Shown: positions 11,711 through 22,369, counted from the stretch's first letter. The stretch: DNA of 64,000 nt from Cricetomys ansorgei (GCA_026225945.1 JAMJFZ010001089.1:6068501-6132500), one strand, 5' to 3'. The notes: generated from the sequence alone by a model not told the origin. A program made the numbers and translations.

Positions 11711-11932
11711 TCGGCTGGGCCGTGGTGGCACACACCTTTAATCCTAGCACTCGGGAGACAGAGGCAGGTGGATCTCTGTGAGTTTGAGATCAGCTTGGTC
11801 TACAGAGTGAGTTCCAGGACAGCCAGAGTTACAACTGAGAAATCCTGTCTCAGAAAAAAAAAAGGAAGGAAGGAAGGAAGGAAGGAAGGAAGGAAGGAAG
11901 GAAGGAAGGAAGGAAGGAAAAAAGGGAAAAGA
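11711..11932 (+). mobile_element. B1 SINE with expanded (GGAA)n tail
   Basis: B1 body at 11711-11858 ('gccgtggtggcacacacctttaatcctagcactcgggag', 'gatctctgtgagtttgagatcagcttggtctacagagtgag', 'gttacaactgagaaatcctgtctc'), followed by poly-A that has grown into (GGAA)n at 11862-11920. Direct repeats aaaggaggaa at 11701-11710 and 11933-11942 bracket body plus tail, so the array arose from the B1 tail. Confidence 0.92.
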
Positions 11933-11942
11933 AAAGGAGGAA

Positions 11943-12298
11943 CCATGCATTCCTTTATTTTTTTCTGAGAACCTTGTCTGAAAATTATAGCTAAACAGTA
12001 TTCTCATGCAGTTTCTACCCACTCTTAGACACAGAGTACAATTAATGCCTCTGGATTCATTTTGCCTTTCTTTGATTTATTCCAGGCTGGTACAAAGAAT
12101 AGTGCCCTTCCTACAGCAAAAACCTCTTTGGTACAACTGTTTAGTACATGTGTCTGTAAAAGTCAAAGGTCTCCACCCTTTCTCAAGTCAGTGTTGCCAG
12201 ATGGATTTTAGAATACTTTGTCACATGAAGATGGTCATCAGAAGTGACCCTCTGGGTGGCCTAGTACAGCAGAAGTCTGTAGTGAGAAATGATCTTTA
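11943..12298. other. Unique sequence, no gene seen
   Basis: No known repeat or exon recognised. Confidence 0.4.
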
Positions 12299-12515
12299 GC
12301 GGGAAGATGGTTTAGCTCTTAAGAGCACTTGCTGCTCTTGCAGAGGATCTACGTTCAGTCTGAAGAACCAAGGTCAGGCAGCTCACAACCACCTGTAACT
12401 CCAGCTCTTGGGAATTTAGCATCCTTTTCTGGCCTCCAAAGGAACCCGAGATGCACTCAGTACTCAGGAATACATGCAACACTCATACAGACAAAACATA
12501 AAAATAAATCTTTTT
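12299..12515 (+). mobile_element. B3 SINE
   Basis: Full tRNA-derived layout: 'gggaagatggtttagctcttaagagcacttgctgctcttgcagagga', 'ctcacaaccacctgtaactccagctcttgggaatttagcatccttttctggcctcc', tail with 'acataaaaataaatctttt'. Confidence 0.88.
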
Positions 12516-12604
12516 TAATAAGAGGATGAGATGATTTCATCTCAGGTCTTTTGTAAGTATTACATGAGAAGACATTACCATTGTGTGGTCTGTTTTCTGC
12601 TTTT

Positions 12605-12802
12605 GTTTGTTTGTTTGTTTGTTTCTGGTTTTTGATTTTTTGATTTCTTTGGTTTTTTGAGACAGGGTTTCTCTATTGTAACTCTGGCTGTCCTGGAACT
12701 CGCTCTATAGACCAGTCTGGCCTCGAGCTCACAGAGATCCGCCTGCCTCTGCCTCCCAAGTGCTGGGATCAAAGATGTGCATGCTGTCACCACTTGGCTT
12801 GT
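12605..12802 (-). mobile_element. B1 SINE with target-site duplication
   Basis: Complement of a B1: 'gagacagggtttctctattgtaactctggctgtcctggaactcgctctatagaccagtctggcctcgagctcacagagatccgcctgcctctgcctcccaagtgctggga'. A T-rich (TTTG)n tail precedes it. Direct repeats ttttctgctttt occur at 12593-12604 and 12803-12814. Confidence 0.92.
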
Positions 12803-12814
12803 TTTTCTGCTTTT

Positions 12815-13099
12815 TAAAAACTGACTTTTGTCTTCTGGGGAGCAAAAAACACTCTGTTTTGAGCCTAGTGTTTCATAAGCTTCACATAAAGAAAGGAAAG
12901 GCAACCTGTTCCTTTCTTGTTCATGAGTAAGGACCAGAAGCTATTGTCCTCATTTCATTGCCGTTCACTTTCCAGGAAAGGAGAAAGAAGAACGGAAGGA
13001 GAGGGAGAGAGTAATAATAGAGGGGATGAAGGTGAGGAAGAGAAAGATGCAGAAGAGGTGAAGGAGAAACCACATGTTCTTTCAAGTATTTTGTTGTTG
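12815..13099. other. Unique, partly purine-rich
   Basis: 12970-13068 is strongly purine-rich (AGGAAAGGAGAAAGAAG type). No gene seen. Confidence 0.45.
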
Positions 13100-13315
13100 C
13101 TTAATTTTTATTTTCTTTTTATGTGTATGAGTATTTTGTCTGCATGTGTATCTTTACACCACATTCATGTAGTGCCTGTGGAGGTCAGAAGCTGCCGTTG
13201 GATCCCCTGAGACTAGAGGTACAGATGGTTGAAAGTGGCCTTTAAGGTGCTAGAACCGAACCCAGGTCTTCAGGAAAAGCAGCCAGTGTTCTTAACAGAT
13301 GAGCCACGCCTCCAT
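13100..13315 (-). mobile_element. B3 SINE
   Basis: Complement of B3: 'tgtagtgcctgtggaggtcagaagctgccgttggatcccctgagactagaggtacagatgg', 'ccgaacccaggtcttcaggaaaagcagccagtgttcttaacagatgagcca'. Confidence 0.85.
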
Positions 13316-13451
13316 TATCATCTTTCCAGGTTTTATGAATTCTGGCAATAGGTTTACTTTTTCCTCCTTTGACATTCCACGGTCTGACAAAGCATCATCA
13401 AACCCTGAAGTTAATCAAGGTAGCTTAAATACTTTTAAATGAGTTCAGTTA

Positions 13452-13530
13452 TCACCAAGGCATATCGTCAGTGATCAAGCCCTTGCCTAGCATGAGTGTG
13501 TCCCTAGGCTCAATATCCAGTATCACAAAA
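13452..13530 (+). mobile_element. ID-like SINE fragment
   Basis: 'cagtgatcaagcccttgcctagcatgagtgtgtccctaggctcaatatccagta' is a diverged ID core. Confidence 0.55.
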
Positions 13531-13629
13531 GACAATACTCAATAGAAGAGCTGAGTTACCTTAAACAATCTAGAACCGAGGTAGAGAACAGAATGGTTTT
13601 ACCACAGTGCACTAGACAATAAGCTACAC

Positions 13630-13797
13630 ACTCAGAGTCAGTGAAATGGCTAAGCATGCAAAGTCACTTGCCACCAAGCCAAGGTTGCCAAGCTGGGTTT
13701 GATCAAAGCCACATGGCGGAAGAAAAGAATAGATTCTCACAAGTTGTCTTCTGACTTCCACTGCGAGGGACACCCACACAGGTAAATAAAACAAACC
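13630..13797 (+). mobile_element. B2/B3-superfamily SINE
   Basis: 'cagtgaaatggctaagcatgcaaagtcacttgccaccaagcc', 'ctgggtttgatcaaagccacatggcggaag', 'caagttgtcttctgacttccac' and a tail in 'aggtaaataaaac'. This is the tRNA-derived variant with 'cttgccaccaagcc'. Confidence 0.78.
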
Positions 13798-15448
13798 AGC
13801 CAAGGTAGTAGAAAAAAATTATAAAGGGGCTAAATTAAAATAAACAATAAATGATCAGTGCTGTTGCAGTCAACAATTGGTCAAAGGGCTAATTGTAGGT
13901 AGGGCTGGTCCGCTTCCATGGAGACCAGCAGAGTGGTAGTTAACCTATTCTGTTCCCAAAGCTGAGCTGATACTTCCAATCCTGGTGATCGAGGATGTAA
14001 GCCTACAAATGATCCTAATAAGAAGGCTCAGTAGATTCTGAAAGGCTCACTGCAGATCAGTTTCACGTACAGTACCAACAAATGTCAGCTGTGGTGGGAG
14101 AGAAAAGGTCCATCCTGAGAGTCTGAAATGGACTTTGAATTTCCAAGACATTCCCAAGAGGAATTACTAAGGCAGTCTGTAAATAATCTGCAAATGCAAT
14201 GGATAACGCAGCAGAAAATTCAACTATAAGTGGTTAAACGCTAATTAGCACTAAGTCAGTCTGATCAGCTTTGGTACAGAGTCTCCCAGCCTGGCCACCT
14301 GTGTGACTTTCCCCATCAGCAGTCCATAATTTAGGGTGTAGCCTCAGGTGGTCGGTGACGATCTTGTTATAGCTGGAGTGGACAGCTCACTAGAGATCTG
14401 AATTCAGGCTAAGTGGACAAAGTCCAACCAGTCGGTGTCATCCCTCCATTAAAGCTGAGTTGTAAAATAAATGGTGGGGGAACCACTCTGAAAAGCTGGG
14501 TGACAGAAAGCAGAGGTTCCCCAGGCCTCATGCCATCCACACGATCTCACCTGGAATTCAAGATGCAGTGTGGGCTTGGCTGAGCCCCTGAGAGTTCACC
14601 TCAGGCAGAACGTGGGTGGGCATTATTTTTTCTATTTAAGACCTCTAACTTTATAGCTAACAGGGCACCCAAGAAGGGATACTCCATTTGGGGTAATTCT
14701 GGAATAGACAGAGCAGGCAACTTGATTTATTGAAATGTGAGAGATCTTAAAGACAAACTCTTCTCAAATAGAATTGGGGCATAAGGAAAGTCTGACCGGT
14801 GTTAAATTGATCTAAAATTGCCCTCAGGACACAAACGCGTAGGATGCAACTGTACCATGGACACACCCAAGGCTTATTAAGAAATGAGGAAGCCCCTCAG
14901 TGTCATTTGTCCTGTCAGCATCCCTGGAGCAATGGATTTTCTCCTTCTGCTTTTCCATAGAGCCTGTACTAGGTATTGCAGTAAGATGTTATGGGCATGA
15001 CTTGGGTAGGAGATTTCTCAAAAAGCATTAGGAAAAACACAACTATAACCCCAAAATATGCGCGTGCAAGAAAAGCAATAGACTAGTAGCAGAGTCACCC
15101 CAAAATAGTTTCTGTGTTATAGGAAGTGTGATGGAAATGGCAGGAAGTGGTTCACCTGTTTCTAGACTCACTGTGGATCACTGGCGAGAGAGACACGGAG
15201 CGTGAGGCCTCTTCCCGCGGTGAGGGTCGATAAAAGCCTACTAAGAGGAGAACAATTTCTAGATTCTTCATCACAGAGTGGACCCTTGAAACCTGGGGAG
15301 AACTTTTTGTTCACAAGACTCCACGAGTCTGAACAACTTCTAAGACCTCCCCTGTGTTGATGTCCTAATATTAACGTTGACGTGATAGGCTCACAGACAC
15401 TCACTTTTTAAATTCCCTGCCGACTGTTAAAGAGCAAAAGTCTTCCTC
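13798..15448. other. Unique sequence, no gene seen
   Basis: A long stretch with no recognisable repeat. Around 14150-14270 it is AT-rich with ATTA/TAATTAG words. Open frame at 15168-15404 (minus) has no domain. Confidence 0.4.
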
Positions 15449-15965
15449 TGTTTTGTGTTGCTATAACAAGAGATCCGAGTCAAGGGTGATTTATTTTTAA
15501 AATTTTATTGTTCTGCCTGTTGTTTGGCCTACGGTTTTGATACATATCCCAGGCTGGCCCTGAAGTTAGCCATCTTTAAAGTCACAGAAATTCTGTCTGG
15601 GCCTCTCAGATCAGTACTTTATAAAGACACTTAAATAGGTCTCAGTTCTGGATGGATAGAAACCTAGTACTGATGTCCACTCCCGGTGAAAATTCCTGGC
15701 AGGCAGCATCACGGAGGAAATGTGGTAAGAAAGGCAATGAGCATCAAGGATTGCAGAGAAGAAGCTAGGGAGGCATCAAGGACTGCAGAGATGTGGTGGG
15801 GGGTGAGGAGTGGATCAACCTTGCTCTTTCATGCCCTCCTGTTGTCTGGGAAACTAATCCATTTAGTTCTCAAAACCCAACTCAGTCCACAGGAGTGACG
15901 TTGATCCCTTCCAGAAGGGGGTCATCTTTCTTAGACTGTTTCTCAAGCATGATCATGCTTCTCAG
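15449..15965 (-). mobile_element. MST/MLT1-like MaLR LTR, interrupted
   Basis: Complement of an old MaLR LTR: 'tgttgctataacaagagatcc', then after an intervening piece 'actttataaagacacttaaataggtctcagttctgg', 'ggcaggcagcatcacggaggaaatg', 'actaatccatttagttctcaaaaccc'. A probable minus-strand SINE (around 15505-15612, 'cccaggctggccctgaagtt') interrupts it. Confidence 0.6.
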
Positions 15966-16069
15966 TGTCATTACAGTGAGAACCGAATTTCCAACGCACA
16001 GACCTTTGAAAGACAAACTGTATCCAAACCTGAAGAGCTATCATCTGTGGATTGTGTAGCATACGCCAT

Positions 16070-16285
16070 ACATGACTATGAGCATCTTATATGGATTAAG
16101 ACATTATCCAACTGTGTGAAGAAAGGATTCCTTTGTCTCCATCTCACAGATGGAGCACCTAAGGAATAGAAAAAAAAAAAAAAAAACCTAAACTAAACAA
16201 CTGACAGATTCTAAAGCTACTAAGATGCAAATTAAGGTTACAATCCAGGTAGCCCAACTCCAAAGCTATGCTTTGCCCACTTTAA
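16070..16285 (+). mobile_element. MIR SINE
   Basis: 'attccttt...ctccatctcacagatggagcacctaaggaa', 'caactgacagattctaaagc', 'aggttacaatccaggtagcccaactccaaagctatgc' follow the MIR core and 3' half. A poly-A run interrupts it near 16170-16187. Confidence 0.65.
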
Positions 16286-16321
16286 GGGAAAATGCAAAAG
16301 TATTCTGTAAGAAGAGAGGAA

Positions 16322-16526
16322 CTAGAGGCTGGGAAGATGACTGAGTTAGAAAAGCACTTGTCACACAAACATGAAGACCTGAACTCAGCACCCAGTATAC
16401 GTATGAAAGTCAGGCATAGCTACACACCTTGTAATCCCAGTGTTGGAGAGGCAGAGAGAGTGGGGTTTGCTAATCAGCCAGTCTAGCAGAATTGCTGAGA
16501 TCCAGGTTCAGTGAGAGACCCTGGGA
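16322..16526 (+). mobile_element. B3A-type SINE, 5' part
   Basis: 'aggctgggaagatgactgagttagaaaagcacttgtcacacaaacatgaagacctgaactcagcaccc', 'tgtaatcccagtgttggagaggcag', 'atccaggttcagtgagagaccctgg'. The element then breaks off and its typical 3' portion ('gtgaggaagacacc') reappears near 16647, after an unrelated block. Confidence 0.75.
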
Positions 16527-16665
16527 ATATTATTTTCAGTTCCCAAACTCACCAGAAATAAAGCACCAAGTCAAGAAGCAAAATTCTCCATTGCACAAAG
16601 CCCACATTCCTTCCGCAGTGATGGGAGAAACCATAGTCACTGCTGGTGAGGAAGACACCTCGGAG
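16527..16665 (+). repeat. Diverged direct duplicate, copy 1
   Basis: Contains 'actcaccagaaataaagcacc', 'ttgcacaaagcccacattccttccgcagtgatggg', which aligns with the block at about 17028-17160. It sits inside the B3A SINE. I do not recognise a repeat family. Confidence 0.5.
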
Positions 16666-16750
16666 AGTGATTGATAAAGATATTGGATGTAAACAGCTGG
16701 TTTCTACATGCATGAGCACATACATGTGCACAGACATACATGCATATATA

Positions 16751-16752
16751 AA

Positions 16753-16783
<31 letters not shown>

Positions 16784-16784
16784 A
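16751..16784 (+). repeat. (AC)n microsatellite
   Basis: AC array at the end of the B3A SINE tail. Confidence 0.95.
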
Positions 16785-16812
16785 ACTCTTTCTTTCCTTG
16801 TGTTTAACTGTC

Positions 16813-16945
16813 TTGCCAGATATGTTGCTGCACACCTGTAACCCTCCCTATCATGTGGAAGTCTGAGGCAGGGTCGCAAGCTTGATGGGTCAGTCTCAGG
16901 TGATGTAGTCATCTTAGATGACACAGTAAGACCCTCTCTCAAAAA
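16813..16945 (+). mobile_element. Diverged B4/B1-like SINE
   Basis: 'gccagatatgttgctgcacacctgtaaccctcc', 'gaagtctgaggcagggtcgcaagcttga', 'acacagtaagaccctctctcaaaaa' fit an old 7SL-type SINE. Confidence 0.65.
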
Positions 16946-17027
16946 GAAAATGCCAGCAACAGCAAAGTGCCTTTGCCCAAACACAGTCACTGGGTGCACG
17001 AATCTTTCCCTTCCAAACGCATTCCTT

Positions 17028-17160
17028 ATAGCTCCAAGACTCACCACTAATATAAGCACCGAGCCAGAAAGCTAAATCTCCTTTTGTACAATGCCTATCT
17101 GTATTTCTTCTGTGGTGAGGGCAGAAGCCATGAGCCCTGCAGGGGAGGAGGCTCAAGAGG
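17028..17160 (+). repeat. Diverged direct duplicate, copy 2
   Basis: 'actcaccactaatataagcaccgag' and 'ttgtacaatgcctatctgtatttcttctgtggtgagggcag' align with copy 1 some 500 bp upstream. This copy lies in otherwise unique DNA and may be the source. Confidence 0.5.
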
Positions 17161-17274
17161 CCAAGGGATGTAGTCCGAGGCACCCAGGCTGCAAGCAGTC
17201 AAGACTAAGAGGGTGGGCAACAATAGCATTTGGAGACAGGCTCAGAAATTGATTTCAAATCAGATTCTTGAGGC

Positions 17275-17410
17275 TAACTCGCAAGGTAATTATACCATCA
17301 TTGCTGTGATTGTCATTATACCTTGCAATTACCTTGATGTAATTAATTCAGACTTGTGAAGCTCTTGGAGATCGGTAGATGAAAGGTGCCGTGTTGTTCT
17401 GAAGTACCAT
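17275..17410. promoter_or_regulatory. Candidate conserved non-coding block with inverted repeats
   Basis: GCAAGGTA at 17281-17288 is inverted at 17319-17326, and CAAGGTAATT at 17282-17291 is inverted at 17327-17336. TAATTAATT follows at 17340-17348 and 'gctcttggagatcggtagatgaaagg' near 17362-17388 resembles the 3' end of an ancient vertebrate repeat. Regulatory role is inference. Confidence 0.25.
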
Positions 17411-17429
17411 TACTCCCATACCCTCCTTT

Positions 17430-17530
17430 CATCCGAGGTGATTATAGCTCTTCATAAGCATTAATTAATCCTCATAACAGCCCCCAGAAAGCAGATAAGT
17501 GTAGGAGTCATCTTCACTGGGTCCAAAAGA
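17430..17530 (+). mobile_element. MIR-like fragment
   Basis: 'cattaattaatcctcataacagcccccagaaagcagataag' resembles the MIR core. Weak call. Confidence 0.4.
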
Positions 17531-17704
17531 GACATCTACCTAAGTTTAGTGATAGCTCTCCCGTAGCCACTTGGGCTGTGGGAGGCCCCCAAATCACCAG
17601 CCTTTGTGCTGGTAGCATCAGCAATTTGTACAAGCTTCCAGTTCAGTGACAATTTCAATGAACAGCGATATCAGCGTAGCCTAGATACGTCGTAAAACAA
17701 TAAT

Positions 17705-17785
17705 GCTGAGTTTGAGAGCACAGCTCAGTGCTAGAGTGAGCTTAGCTGATACAAGGCCCCAGGTCCGGTTCTCAACACCTTAAAA
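17705..17785 (+). mobile_element. ID-like SINE fragment
   Basis: 'gagagcacagctcagtgctagagtgagcttagctgatacaaggccccaggtccggttctcaaca' is a diverged ID core. Confidence 0.55.
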
Positions 17786-18592
17786 GGGTGATATCTTCAA
17801 AGACTCAGCTATGAGCAGCTTGTGTGAGTGTGTGGAGTGGGGGAGGGGTGTGTAAAACCCACATCTATTATTTTGCACTGACCTGGTGACTTCACAATGA
17901 GACAAAACATTTCACATGTCCTATTGGAAAGTATTTGTCCAATGTCACAAAACTCTGGTGCCTAAACTAAAAACGGCCCTTTGCTTAGAATCTAGTTACA
18001 TTCCTACTACTGTAGGCTTGTTGAGGCTTTTTGCACTGTAGCTTGTGTCCCGCTCTGGGATAGAGGGTACTTGAGAACAAAATACTATGACATAGATATT
18101 TTATAGATACAACTTAAGGTCCTCTGATAAAGCTTGTGCAGAAATTCCTTTCCCCTGCTTCTACTCTGTTTTTAATACACATATCCAGTGAACAGCAAAC
18201 TTGTGATTAGTAGGCTGTGTTGTGCGCCCAGGGATGCCAGGGAACCCAGAGCAGTGCTCACACTGAGTTTTATTGACACACAAATACAAAATCTGTAATG
18301 CTCCAGAATTCAAATCCTTCTTTTTTTTTTTTTTTAGCCCTGATATCAAATCCCATACCATAAAAGTGGCTTCGCACGTAAACTTATTTCAAATGTCTAA
18401 AATTACCTTCAAGCCATGCAGAGAAGTTGTCTATGACACAGACACGAATTTCAAGTTCAGACTTTCCCTCCCCCCCTCCAAGATATCTCATTATTTGAAA
18501 AACCCAAAATCATTAGAAATGAGAAACTTTCCTGCAAAGGAATACTCAAACTCTGTGACAGGAGCTTGGGGTGTGTGGAAGAAACTTGGGTG
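17786..18592. other. Unique sequence, no gene seen
   Basis: A poly-T run lies at about 18320-18336. Nothing else recognised. Confidence 0.4.
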
Positions 18593-18812
18593 CTTTTTTT
18601 ATGATTTATTTTTGAGTTCCATGTATGTATGGGGAGGCATGAGAGCGTGAGTGCTGATGCCCACTAAAAACAAAAATGGGGTCATCTGATCCCCTGAAAC
18701 TGGAGTTACAGTTGGTTGTGGATGCCTGACGTGGTTGCTGGGTGCCAAACCCAGGTCCCCTGGAAGAGCAGAACACGCTGTTAGCCACGGAGTCATCTTA
18801 CCAGTCCCAACT
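18593..18812 (-). mobile_element. B3 SINE
   Basis: Complement of B3: 'gatcccctgaaactggagttacagttggttgtggatgcctgacgtggttgctgggtgccaaacccaggtcccctggaagagcagaacacgctgttagccacggagtcat'. Confidence 0.88.
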
Positions 18813-19224
18813 GTGTGCTTTTATTACCGATAATTTTGAATTCCTGTGCTGTTTCTTTAGATACTGTATGTGAATATGAATGCGTGAGGTCTGGTTTTGC
18901 AAGGACAAGCCAAGCCTCCCATCTCCCAGCCCTGGATTTTCCCAACGAGCTCCTCTGTACTCACAGAAGGGTATGTTAACACACCCAGTGCTGGGTCACT
19001 AGCACAAGAGACGCTATTACTGCATCATCACAGTTGCTCATGATGACTGTTTTACATTACCATGACTACTGTTGCTATCATCGAAGATGATAACTGTGTA
19101 ATTACTAATGGTCATTCATTAACACTTACAAAGCACAACCTCACACAGACTCCCCCAGAGCTTTGTCGTTTGAGTAGACAGAAAATGAAACACCACCTAA
19201 GACATGCAACGAAGGAGCCAGAAT

Positions 19225-19272
<48 letters not shown>

Positions 19273-19408
19273 GGGGGGGGGCTGTTTGTTCTTTTAAACC
19301 ACAGATTGCTTTCCGACAGCACAGACAGAATTTCTCACAGAGACGTGTGTGCCAACCAAGGCTTCGCTTTCTCTGTCAGTAGAAGGGAACCCTCTGAAGC
19401 ACGGCTAT
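18813..19408. other. Unique sequence with (TG)n
   Basis: A (TG)n array at 19225-19270 ends in a G run. The rest shows no gene or known repeat. Confidence 0.45.
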
Positions 19409-19675
19409 TGTGGTTTGGATGTGAAATGATCCAATAGGCTCGAGCATCTGACTGCCTGGTCCACAACTAATAGTCCTGTTTCAGAAGGTTGTGAAACCTT
19501 TAGGAGGTACACCCTCCCTGAGTCAATGGTCTTGAGGCTTGATAGCTTTACCCCACATCCTGTCTTCCCCATACTTCCTGAATATCAGTGCGATGAATGT
19601 AACCAGCTACCTTACGCTCCTGATGCTGTATCTTTGCTGCTATGATGGATTGCTGCCGTGATGGATAAATCTCTG

Positions 19676-20360
19676 TGTAGTGATTCAAATGAAGGCTGCC
19701 CACCACCAGATAGGCTCTGATATTTGAATACTTGGATGTTGTAGAAGTTTTTTTTTTAGTTATGTTTAAAATGGTTGTGTACTGTTGGGTGAAGGGCTGC
19801 CTAGGCCTTGGTGTTTTGTATGGTCTGCAGGTGTTGGATTTATGTGGGGGATGTTTGATTGCTCATTATCTGCATGTGATCAGTAGAACACCTGAGGAGA
19901 TTAGGTATAACTAAAAACCCCTGAGATGAGACGCTCAGGGTCCCGTTGTCCAGGGTGGCACTCGCCATGATAGTGGTTCCCTCTGCTGAGGTCTGGAGGG
20001 TTTGCACTTATGAAAAACGCCTCCGAGTCTTTCTTGGTGAGTCGCCACAGTAGGTGCACTGCTACACTTGGTTCGCAGTTGGTAACACAGTCTAGGGAGG
20101 TTTAGGAGGTGCAGCCTTGCCGGAGGAAGTACGTCACTGGGGACTCAGAAAGCTTAAATTCTTGCCCTAGTTCCAGTTTGCTCTTTCTGCTTTGTGCCTG
20201 AAGCTGAGGATGTGAGCTCTCTGCCTCCTGTTCTGGCCACCATGCCTCCCCAAAATAATAGATTCATTCTTCTGGAACTCTAAGCCAAAATCATCCCTTC
20301 CTCCAATAAGCTGCCTTGATCACAGAGTTTTACGACAGTGAGAGAGAAGAGTGTCATACA
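19676..20360 (+). mobile_element. MT-type MaLR LTR no. 2, split, nested in no. 1
   Basis: 5' part 19676-19735 ('tgtagtgattcaaatgaaggc...gatatttgaatacttgg'), 3' part 20066-20360 ('ttcgcagttggtaacac...gaggtgcagccttgccggaggaagtacgtcactgggg...gccttgatcacagagttttacgac...catac'). It has TG...CA ends and a 5-bp target repeat (CTCTG at 19671-19675, CCCTG at 20361-20365, one mismatch). Confidence 0.87.
19736..20065 (+). mobile_element. ORR1-like MaLR solo LTR, nested in no. 2
   Basis: About 330 bp, 'tgttgtagaag...ggccttggtgttttgtatggtctgcaggtgttggatttatgtggggg...aacacctgagg...gctcagggtcccg...actgctac'. It is bracketed by ACTTGG at 19730-19735 and 20066-20071. The family is shared with 28678-29003 and 40974-41299. 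The ORR1 label is my best guess; the MaLR class is supported by the 5-6 bp target repeat and TG...CA-like ends. Confidence 0.82.
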
Positions 20361-20458
20361 CCCTGCAAGCTGTGAGCCGAAGTAAGCCCTTCCTCATGGA
20401 ACTTTCTTCTGCATGGCATTTTATTTTTGCCACAGCAATAGGAAAAATAATTAACACA

Positions 20459-21435
20459 GTGGTTATTCTCAGCTTCACAAAGTTTCTCAGCCTAGAGTGA
20501 GTGCTCAAAAAAAATCTACTGCTCTAACTTGAACTAAATGAATTATGTTATCTAGGCAATGCATTATTTAGAGTTGTAATATCACCAAGACAAAGTTCAC
20601 CTCCTAATCTTTAGCTTCTATATCCACAGATTCAACTAACTACGGACTGAAACTATTAGGAGAAATTGTTACTAGTGAACATTACAGGCTATTTTTCTTC
20701 ATTGTTCTATAAAAACATGCGGCCTACCAGCTACTTATATGAAATTTCCTTCATATTAGATATTATAAGGAATCTAGACATGATTCAAATCATACAAGAG
20801 GCCACCGCCTCATGTATGTACAATATACAGACAAATACTATGTTTTGTGCATAAGATACAGGCAGATACTGTGTTGTATTACACAAGGGACTTGAGCAGT
20901 TGTGGCTTTGGATATTGGTAGAGTCTTGAACCACTCCTCCCCCATGAATAGACTGCGCCTTTTAAAGAATATATTCTAGCAATTCAGTTCATGCCTGACG
21001 GTTTAAATTGAGTTAGTCTTTCAAATGGTGTTTTCCCAATTGCACATTGTCACAACACTACTGTGAGCTGTCACGGTCACCCTTAAGCACCATCTCACCA
21101 GAACTGGCGTTCCACCTGTCAGCATGATAATCACTAAATGCACAGACATTGTACACCATCTATGTGATGGATGGACAGGCTGGCCCGGCAGTGCCAGCTC
21201 AGCACAGGTGAGACTTCTCTTCCTGTTGCAAGTCAGAAAAACTTAGACATGTATCTCCAATGCAAATAGTAAATGCCCTGTGGACGTGGGATTAATGTTT
21301 TGAGCATACACTATTCGAAGGGGAAGGTACGCTGGGATTCAGATAACTTAACACAAGATAGTTTATTATTGTTCATCTAAATTTACTCTTTAGTGGATTC
21401 TCCTGCTTTACCCAAGATTTTTAATGTAGCCCATC
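20459..21435. other. Unique sequence, no gene seen
   Basis: No known repeat or exon recognised. Confidence 0.4.
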
Positions 21436-21655
21436 AAGACCGAGGTGGCTCAGTGGATAAAGGTGCCTACTGACAAGCCTGACAATTTGAATTCAATCCC
21501 CAGGATCTGCATGGTAATGCATGATAAAAAGAGAGAGCCAAAGAGGAAAGATGGTCCTCTGTCCTCTACATAGGCACCATTGCGCATGCACACACACGCA
21601 CATGCATACATGCATACATGCACATGCACACAAAATAACGATGTAATAAAAAAGA
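21436..21655 (+). mobile_element. B2/B3-superfamily SINE
   Basis: 'gaggtggctcagtggataaaggtgcctactgacaagcctgacaatttgaattcaatccccaggatc' and 'agatggtcctctgtcctctacatag', with a tail rich in CACACA and ATGCATACATGC. Confidence 0.8.
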
Positions 21656-22157
21656 GTAGCTCATGAAAGATTCTGGGACCTATCTAGTATCAAGTCATCC
21701 AGCCTGCATATTTGCTTTCTAGCATGGTAAATGACATCACAGAGAGCATTTAATTTTGGGGGGTGTGGTTTATTTAAGAAGGTGTTAGATAGATTTATCT
21801 GTGTAGTTCACTCTTCCCCAGGTAAAGCCAAGGAAGAATACAGTGCCTAGAATTCTCCATTTGTTCTTCCAGATCTTTGCTCCATACTTCTGTTTTGAAT
21901 ATGCCCTGAGAGGCGTTCCACTATGGACATGTTTGACCTTTATGGACCTAGTAACCTAGGCTTGCTTGACCTCTGTGAACTTCATATCCTGCCCTCGAAT
22001 GGACTCTGTAGATCCCATCTCTCATACTTGTCTGACATCTGACTACTGTCTGTCTTGGACACAGGAGGCTGGTTTTGGCAGTGATATCCTCATCTGACCA
22101 GGAAAGTCTCCTTTTGTGCTTTTTGCTATGATAACTTGCTAGTGCCACCACCACTGA
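21656..22157. other. Unique sequence, no gene seen
   Basis: No known repeat or exon recognised. Confidence 0.4.
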
Positions 22158-22369
22158 ATCTTAGAGGTGGTTTAGGTGTACCCCACCAAGGTTCATGTGT
22201 TGAAATTTAATCCCAACTTTGAAGTATTAAGAGGGTGGAAACTTAATCCAATCCAACTGTGGTGTTTACAGGTGGGACCTTGGGAAGTGATTAATGATGG
22301 ATAAAGTCACGGGGGTGCAGCCTCGTGATGGAATCTTGCTGGTTTTCGAGTAAGAAGAAAAGGCCCCTA

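Larger units (their letters stand above)
19409..20458 (+). mobile_element. MT-type MaLR LTR no. 1, split
   Basis: 5' part 19409-19675 ('tgtggtttggatgtgaaatgatccaataggctcgagc'), 3' part 20361-20458 ('ctgtgagccgaagtaagcccttcctc...gccacagcaataggaaaaataattaacaca'). A second LTR (19676-20360) interrupts it at the duplicated site ctctg/ccctg. This is the oldest of three nested elements. Confidence 0.85.

Noticed and set aside
11335..11781. 148-codon plus-strand frame
   Set aside because: Crosses an ID fragment and the start of a B1; no domain and no conserved start context.
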